Below are positions 21,440 to 26,195 of a DNA stretch of 26,195 nt, piece by piece. The stretch's first letter is position 1; the number at the start of each line of letters is the position of its first letter. The translations under genes were made by a program, and so were the position numbers. The notes under the pieces are model-generated. The model saw only the letters and a list, made by a program, of their open reading frames with translations, searched no databases and was not told the origin of the DNA. This DNA comes from JBBSWA01 sp038046485 (lineage in GTDB: Archaea; Nanobdellota; Nanobdellia; Woesearchaeales; SM23-78). Location of the stretch: assembly GCA_038046485.1 (NCBI GenBank), contig JBBSWA010000065.1, positions 1 to 26,195 of the forward strand, in the 5' to 3' direction.

Positions 21440-22515
21440 CAGTTTGACCTAGAAAAGCGATGATTTTATATACTCGTTTATTCTTAATTGTCCCCAAAAA
21501 AGAGGTGTTTTTCATGAACAAAAAAAGATTGCACAACCAATTCTGCCATACTAAAGAATGCAAGAGCTACGGAATAAAAGGCTCAGAGAGCCTTGTCAAA
21601 AATGGACACAGAAGAAACAGATTGCAAAACATCAAATGTACGAATTGTGGAACACAATTCGTAGAAACCAAAGGCACTCCATTCTTTAGAAAACACATGC
21701 CAAAAAGAGAAATCATACGAATCTGCAAACACTTCGTAGAAAAAACAAGCATGCGAGGAGTAGCCAGAGTCACTAACCACCACTTAGACACCATCCGAAA
21801 ACTGGCAGGAGACGTAGCAGAACACTGCTACGAAGTCACTTGCTTTCTCATCAAAGATGTCAAGCTAGGAACGCATGAAATCGATGAATTCTGGAGTTTC
21901 GTTAAAAAAAACAAAAAAAAGTTAAGCCCACAGGCTTTAACCAATATGAAGAAGGTAATGCATACTCCTATCTCGACATTAAAAGAGAAACTGGACTGCT
22001 CGTAGCATTTGCCGTCGGCAAATGGATACAAACCACCAGTGATAAACTTTACGAACAAATCGCAGAAAGAACCCAACAACCAACCTACAAACACAAAATT
22101 ACCATCTACACAGACGGCAACGACCAAAACAAAAATGCCATACCAAAGTTTTTCAACGAAGACTGCGTAAACTACGGACAAGTCATCAAAGACAAAGAAC
22201 AGCAAAAAGTCATCGGTCGCCACAAAAGAAAAGTACTTGGCAATCCCCCCTATACCTAAATCAGCATAGCCCACATAGATGGCCTATGCAAAGCACTCCG
22301 AGAACGAGGAAAATGCTTCGTACGCGAAGCATCCACCTACCCCAAAAAAAAGACGAACCATCTGGGAATTCTTAGCCACCTACCAAGCCTACCACAACTT
22401 CATCGAAGCCAAACAAGGCGAAACACCATGCATGAAAGAAAGAATAACACGTTACCCATGGACATGGGGAAAACTACTCAATGCAAAAATATCATCTCAA
22501 AACTAGGTCAAACTG
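21440..22515. mobile_element. IS1-family insertion sequence, 1076 bp
   Basis: Bounded by 13-bp perfect terminal inverted repeats CAGTTTGACCTAG (21440-21452) and CTAGGTCAAACTG (22503-22515), with weaker pairing for about 10 bp further in. It carries an IS1-type transposase. No clear target duplication is visible, which suggests an old insertion or a neighbouring deletion. Confidence 0.85.
21514..22506 (+). pseudogene. IS1-family transposase, frameshifted and degraded
   Basis: Begins at ATG 21514 after GAGGTG. InsA-like part: zinc-ribbon cysteines (FCHTKECKSYG … KCTNCGTQF) and an HTH. First catalytic Asp in EIDEFWSFVKK. At GTT AAA AAA AAC AAA AAA AAG (21901-21921) a -1 shift, as in IS1 programmed frameshifting, leads to NAYSYLDIKRETGLLVAFAVGKW and the second Asp in IYTDGND. 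That frame then meets TAA at 22257, inside GNPPYT*ISIAHIDGL, and a further shift near 22340-22350 is needed to reach TIWEFLATYQAYHNF…WTWGKLLNAK. The catalytic Glu position reads Asp (HID). This copy should be inactive. Confidence 0.82.
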
Positions 22516-22604
22516 ATAATTAGTTAATAATTAGTTACTTTAAAGTGGTTAAAATAGAAACTTTTATAAACTCTAAAGTATGTCTTTAGAAATAGTGAGA
22601 TGCC

Positions 22605-23696
22605 ATGGACTTAAAAACAACAGCCAATAATGGACGCGAAGCATTGATTGAAGCCACAGTAGTTTCTGCACTATTTGAAGCCCTACTGAGGCCAGAGAAC
22701 AAGAATGCCGACCCACGGGCAGTCTATGAACGACAACAAGAAATCTTACGAAGACACGCATTTGAACCTCCCGAAACCCTTGAAGGAGTTGTAAAGAACC
22801 TAGAAAACGCACATATAGTTGTGGAAGACGCCAAACAAAGGTATGGTGTAAATAGCTCTGGAGACATCAAAGACGCGAATAAACTCTACGAAGAAATGAC
22901 CTTGGATGACGCACCTTCTGAACTACGCATAGCGACCAATCCTTTTGCAATCGTTCTATACGTACCACAAAAAAGTATGGGAGGAAGCCTCGGATACCGA
23001 CCCAGGCTTAGCGATCAAAATGCCCAGCCTATCACTGTAAGAACCCTCGAAGAAGCTGCAAAAAGTATTAGAGCTGGACAGCAACCTGCCAAACATGCCT
23101 ACTTTTGCGCAGCAGTATACATGGGTCAAGAAACAGAAGACTATCAAGCAGCGTTAAGGGAACTTATGAGTTTGTTTTCTGCCGGTGAACCTGCTCATGT
23201 TAGAGATACGCTAAGAGAAGAACTTAAGCACTTGCTAGATGAATACCTACCTAACAGAGACATAGCCCATCACCTCGGTGAAACAATCGGCCTCGGTTTC
23301 CAGACGGGAAACTACAGCGCAGGTTTAGGAGAAGATCAGGATAGCAACTGCACTGCGTTTGTACAATACATAAGTAAAAGCGTTGATGTGCACGCCCTAG
23401 ATGATCAGCCAAAAACGCCGGAAATGCAGCAAGCAAACCAAAAAGCAAGACAGCTAGCAAGCGTACGACTATTACTAGAAAAATTCCCACATGATGCTGT
23501 GAAGACAATTGGAGAGAAACTGCCCGTTAGTCTAGCTTCCATAATACTGCCCATGACCCCTGAAGCGGCAACGCCTGCAAAATCTATTAAGGCAGCGTAT
23601 CGGCAATTGGGGCGTGCTGCTGAAACCGTGCTGAGAGATGATAAATTAGTTGAAAGGTTAGCTGAGTATCATAATGAAGCTTGCACTGCTTTATGA
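22605..23696 (+). CDS. Hypothetical protein, first gene of J-domain cluster
   Basis: 363 residues, mostly helical, unrecognised; no signal peptide. The N-terminal half has acidic/basic helices (AVYERQQEILRRHAF); the middle has TNPFAIVLYVPQKSMGGSLGYRP; the C-terminal part HHLGETIGLGFQTGN and QDSNCTAFVQYI. TATA ACTTTTATAAACTC (about 22560-22573) lies upstream. The J-domain gene follows after 19 nt in the same direction, so they are likely co-transcribed. The gene starts 90 nt past the IS end. Confidence 0.65.
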   Translation: MDLKTTANNGREALIEATVVSALFEALLRPENKNADPRAVYERQQEILRRHAFEPPETLEGVVKNLENAHIVVEDAKQRYGVNSSGDIKDANKLYEEMTLDDAPSELRIATNPFAIVLYVPQKSMGGSLGYRPRLSDQNAQPITVRTLEEAAKSIRAGQQPAKHAYFCAAVYMGQETEDYQAALRELMSLFSAGEPAHVRDTLREELKHLLDEYLPNRDIAHHLGETIGLGFQTGNYSAGLGEDQDSNCTAFVQYISKSVDVHALDDQPKTPEMQQANQKARQLASVRLLLEKFPHDAVKTIGEKLPVSLASIILPMTPEAATPAKSIKAAYRQLGRAAETVLRDDKLVERLAEYHNEACTAL

Positions 23697-23715
23697 ATAA
23701 AATTGGTGAAATAAT

Positions 23716-24855
23716 ATGAAATCAAAACTCTTTGAAATGCTAAGTGAACTCGGCTTTGAACAGTTTCATCTACATGCTGCAGCTTATGAAGCACCAGAAA
23801 ACCTAGAAGCAATTTTAAGAGGATTGGCTGGAAAAGACTATTACGAAGTTCTTGGAGTAGATAGAACTGCTTCTAAGGAAGAAATAAAAAAAGCATATTA
23901 CGGACAAATGAAAAAATACCATCCTGATAGACATAAAGAGTCTGTGCAAACAGCTGAAAAAATAACACAAAGACTGAACGAAGCATTTGAAAACTTATAT
24001 AAAAACGGGTCCAGACCAAGAGCGCGGGAGCCGCCAGGAAGCAGTGCTAGAGAAGAGCCGCCACGGACAACACATCAACCTCGTTCTGCACCAAGAGACA
24101 GTGGAGGCCACATAAACCTGGATGATTTAGGCCCTGAATTCGCGACGTTCGGAGATGATTATGTAGGAGCCATGAACTGGCTTAGAAACAGAGGCTACAA
24201 TCCTGCTGATATGGCAAGCATTATCTCTGAAATGATAGATAGAACCTATGAAATAAGAAAGGCTAAAATTGAGGCAGAGTTAAAAGAAAGTATGCGCGCA
24301 CTAGATGAGCTATTTAAAAAAAGACGTGCACCGAGAGGAGAGAGAGGATATGGAAGTAGAAGCACGCCACCGGCTGATGTCCAGCCAGGAGGAGGACAGA
24401 TTTATGCTGTTTTCCCACGCGTCATTGGATTAGAGTTTGCAGGGCCTAATATAGAATTTTTTGAAAATGGAACCCTGCTTCTTAATGGCAAAGGAATAAT
24501 AAGTCAAGAGTATCCTAAAGGAGCTTCTCGATTACGCGTGCTCAATTTTAGCGGAGGCATAGGCCTGCCACCAGGAATTAGAGTCGAAGGAAGAACAGGA
24601 CGTAAGCTAAGCGGAGTGCTGTCAGGCACAGGATGCATAGATGGATTAGAAGGAGTTGTAGACTTGACACTAAAAGGACCACTACGACTCGAAGTGGCTA
24701 AAAGAGGGCTTCACGCTCTCACTATTGACGGCATGAAGTACTGTTTTGAAGATCGTGAAGGAGCAATGGCAACATATGATCCTATTCGTGAAGTAAGTGG
24801 CATCAAATCGCTCCTAACAATTGTTGGAAGCAATATCATACTGAAGTATAGGTAA
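23716..24855 (+). CDS. J-domain (DnaJ-like) protein with novel C-terminal region
   Basis: 379 residues. J domain at about 40-98: KDYYEVLGVDRTASKEEIKKAYY, HPD at 69-71, then NEAFENLY. A Pro/Arg/Ser linker (about 95-130) leads to a helical segment (about 140-205) and a Gly-rich β-type region (about 240-379; FSGGIGLPPGIRVEG, LSGVLSGTGCIDGLEG, LRLEVAKRGL). It lacks the Gly/Phe and zinc domains of true DnaJ, so it is a J-protein that would recruit Hsp70 to a special client. An N-terminal 38-residue extension precedes the J domain. Ribosome site GGTGA lies 8 nt upstream. Confidence 0.85.
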   Translation: MKSKLFEMLSELGFEQFHLHAAAYEAPENLEAILRGLAGKDYYEVLGVDRTASKEEIKKAYYGQMKKYHPDRHKESVQTAEKITQRLNEAFENLYKNGSRPRAREPPGSSAREEPPRTTHQPRSAPRDSGGHINLDDLGPEFATFGDDYVGAMNWLRNRGYNPADMASIISEMIDRTYEIRKAKIEAELKESMRALDELFKKRRAPRGERGYGSRSTPPADVQPGGGQIYAVFPRVIGLEFAGPNIEFFENGTLLLNGKGIISQEYPKGASRLRVLNFSGGIGLPPGIRVEGRTGRKLSGVLSGTGCIDGLEGVVDLTLKGPLRLEVAKRGLHALTIDGMKYCFEDREGAMATYDPIREVSGIKSLLTIVGSNIILKYR

Positions 24856-24895
24856 AGCACTAAATAATCGCATAATTGGTTAGCCTTACCTATAT

Positions 24896-24935
24896 GCAGA
24901 GGCAACAACAAAATGTACGAATAAGTTGCCTCTGC
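24896..24935. promoter_or_regulatory. Hairpin upstream of orphan gene
   Basis: GCAGAGGCAAC and GTTGCCTCTGC pair perfectly over 11 bp (18-nt loop), 27 nt before the next start codon. It is either the terminator of the J-domain operon or an operator/leader hairpin; a TATA-like GCTATATGAG overlaps its 3' arm. Confidence 0.55.
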
Positions 24936-24962
24936 TATATGAGTAGAACGGAGAAATGAACC

Positions 24963-25928
24963 ATGCCTAATAGACTCGAATTTGTACCCGAAGGCCCTTA
25001 CGGCTACCTTGTGGAAGAAGAACCTATCCAGATCGCTGCGGTTCTCGCAGCACGTAAACACCCCGGCACTTACTCTACTAAATCCGAACACTTCCTCCTA
25101 GACTGTGTTGTTCTCAACCCCAAGTACGCCTCTCCAGGAATGGATACAGAGATTTTAACTGTGCGTGGCCGACGAAAAGGACGCACCATTGACATCATGC
25201 TGGACGAACCCATCGAGGTCTGCGAAACTGGAGAGACATTCCGTGTCCTGACCTTTAAAGGCTCCGGGGCCTTCCCCACTGGCAGAGACAATGCTCAAGC
25301 AGATCAATGGATAATTGACTCCGCCAAATGGCATAGCTCCATTGTTGATCCTCTCGGACGATACTGGGGAGCATGCAAAGAACGCAGCGCTATTATAGAA
25401 GCGACCAAAGACACGCGACCCTACCTGACACATGTCACGCCTTATCTATCTGCCAATGTAATTCCCGAGGCTGTTCTCAAAAATATTTCTCCCCGCACTC
25501 CGGAAAGCCTCGCCCAAAGCATCCGACTTACTGACACTAATATTCTCCCAGAAGATGCGTTGTGGAGATCTGAAAATCCTGCACCTTGGGAAGAACAGCT
25601 TGACCGATACTGCTCACGAGAATCCCTCAGCCAAAACCTTTTTTCAGTGGTCATAGCTCTAGCTGAGGCCAACCGACAGCTCCGTACTCAAGGAAGGATG
25701 ATTCAATTTGGAGCTATTAGCCCAGTCTTCGACAATGTCTATGTCAGCGGGAGAATCAAAGACCTGGAAAACATTCATTGGGCACCTTTAGAAGGGATTT
25801 CTCCTGTTTTAAAAGCAGCTTACAATGAACTCCTGGAAGCTGTGCGTGTCAAAGCTTTACAAAGTCCCACAAACCCATCTTGGTTGAATAGTTGGGAAAA
25901 AATACAGGCATATGTACTGCAGGACTAG
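24963..25928 (+). CDS. Hypothetical protein
   Basis: 321 residues, unrecognised, soluble. N-terminal part β-rich (YGYLVEEEPIQIAAVLA, TEILTVRGRRKGRTIDIMLDEPIEV), C-terminal part helical (LFSVVIALAEANRQL, LKAAYNELLEAVRVKA). It lies after the J-domain gene in the same orientation, separated by a hairpin. Its last 12 codons overlap, in another frame, a metallopeptidase fragment, which suggests the 3' end may have been changed by a frameshift or recombination. Confidence 0.6.
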   Translation: MPNRLEFVPEGPYGYLVEEEPIQIAAVLAARKHPGTYSTKSEHFLLDCVVLNPKYASPGMDTEILTVRGRRKGRTIDIMLDEPIEVCETGETFRVLTFKGSGAFPTGRDNAQADQWIIDSAKWHSSIVDPLGRYWGACKERSAIIEATKDTRPYLTHVTPYLSANVIPEAVLKNISPRTPESLAQSIRLTDTNILPEDALWRSENPAPWEEQLDRYCSRESLSQNLFSVVIALAEANRQLRTQGRMIQFGAISPVFDNVYVSGRIKDLENIHWAPLEGISPVLKAAYNELLEAVRVKALQSPTNPSWLNSWEKIQAYVLQD

Positions 25929-26092
25929 CGATCATCAGACACGAACTATACCACATAAGTGCCAAACACTTTCAAACGCTAAACGAAAAACATCTGCCAG
26001 GAATGGCTGGAAATGTCGAAATAATACTCAAAGAAACCGTCACTTATGAAGTAGAAGCAAACCTGTATGCAACAATGGGAATAAGGATGTGA
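25892..26092 (+). pseudogene. C-terminal fragment of a HELYH metallopeptidase
   Basis: A 66-codon frame beginning only with TTG. It contains IIRHELYHI (HExxH zinc motif) and, 30 residues on, YEVEANLYA, the Glu/Ala/Asn motif of ImmA/IrrE-like metallopeptidases. The upstream part of such a protein is not found in this frame, and the frame overlaps the end of the preceding gene by 37 nt. Probably a fragment or frameshifted remnant. Past it (26093-26195) nothing is recognised. Confidence 0.5.
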
Positions 26093-26195
26093 CGCGCTGC
26101 GTGGAATTTGAAGGTTGACTTCTGGAAACTATGAATGTATATGCTGTGTTGCATAATTACTTCCTTTTTAAGATTTTGATTTCTAAGACTTTAAG

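Noticed and set aside
21828..22274. Minus-strand frame of 148 codons in the IS.
   Set aside because: Antisense to the transposase; Phe/Val-rich composition reflects the A-rich transposase strand.
22516..22604. ATAATTAGTT repeats near the right IS end as a target duplication.
   Set aside because: The left flank (CATAATCCG) does not match as a direct repeat adjacent to the inverted repeat.
1..26195. CRISPR array, replication origin, rRNA operon.
   Set aside because: No regularly spaced repeats, no origin-type repeat clusters with replication genes, and no rRNA sequence recognised.

Overview
The window reads as archaeal chromosome, most likely a DPANN-type lineage (inference; no rRNA gene is present to confirm it). 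Evidence: nearly every gene has an A/T-rich TATA box about 25-30 nt before its start codon, and many look leaderless. Where ribosome binding sites exist they are GGTGA/GGAGGT. tRNA genes lack encoded CCA and several carry introns. Typical archaeal families are present: TrmB regulator, Sec11-type signal peptidase, YchF/YGR210-like GTPase, archaeal CCA-enzyme-like nucleotidyltransferase and archaeal wHTH proteins.

Layout. 1-2.3 kb: a secreted Cys-rich peptide, a signal-anchored protein, a Nudix hydrolase, an orphan gene and an intron-bearing tRNA-Gly(CCC). 2.3-12.6 kb: mostly housekeeping or metabolic genes (CBS pair, MIP18/DUF59 protein, ketoacyl synthase III, isochorismatase-like hydrolase, peptidase E, amino-acid-type binding lipoprotein with divergent TrmB regulator, receiver-like protein, GTPase, signal peptidase, APH-like kinase), with a tRNA-Val(UAC) carrying three introns. 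Inside this stretch a DUF433/DUF5615 toxin-antitoxin pair has been inserted at the 3' end of pepE, flanked by a perfect 24-bp direct repeat.

12.6-16 kb: tRNA-Gly(GCC), a CCA-enzyme-like nucleotidyltransferase, and four small secreted proteins in one orientation that share sequence motifs and a promoter motif (ATCGTWAR upstream of TATA). The promoter of the two-gene operon among them is followed by a highly structured leader of about 174 nt. 16-17.3 kb: intron-bearing tRNA-Ile(UAU), a possible non-coding RNA, an orphan gene, a 162-bp MITE-like element with 16-bp terminal inverted repeats and 9-bp target duplication, and tRNA-Glu(UUC) with a D-loop intron.

17.3-20.3 kb: a 3-kb block bounded by a 16-bp repeat of the tRNA-Glu 3' end, i.e. 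an apparent integrated element. It holds hicAB, two strong hairpins, a YgjP-type metalloprotein, a stand-alone RQC-like winged-helix protein and two divergent wHTH proteins. No integrase is seen. A third, imperfect att-like site splits off hicAB. 20.3-22.5 kb: a P-loop kinase, a gene whose 5' end is cut by an IS1-family element, and that IS with a likely programmed -1 frameshift plus inactivating changes. 22.5-26.2 kb: an accessory cluster with an orphan protein, a J-domain fusion protein, a second orphan protein and a fragment of a HELYH metallopeptidase.
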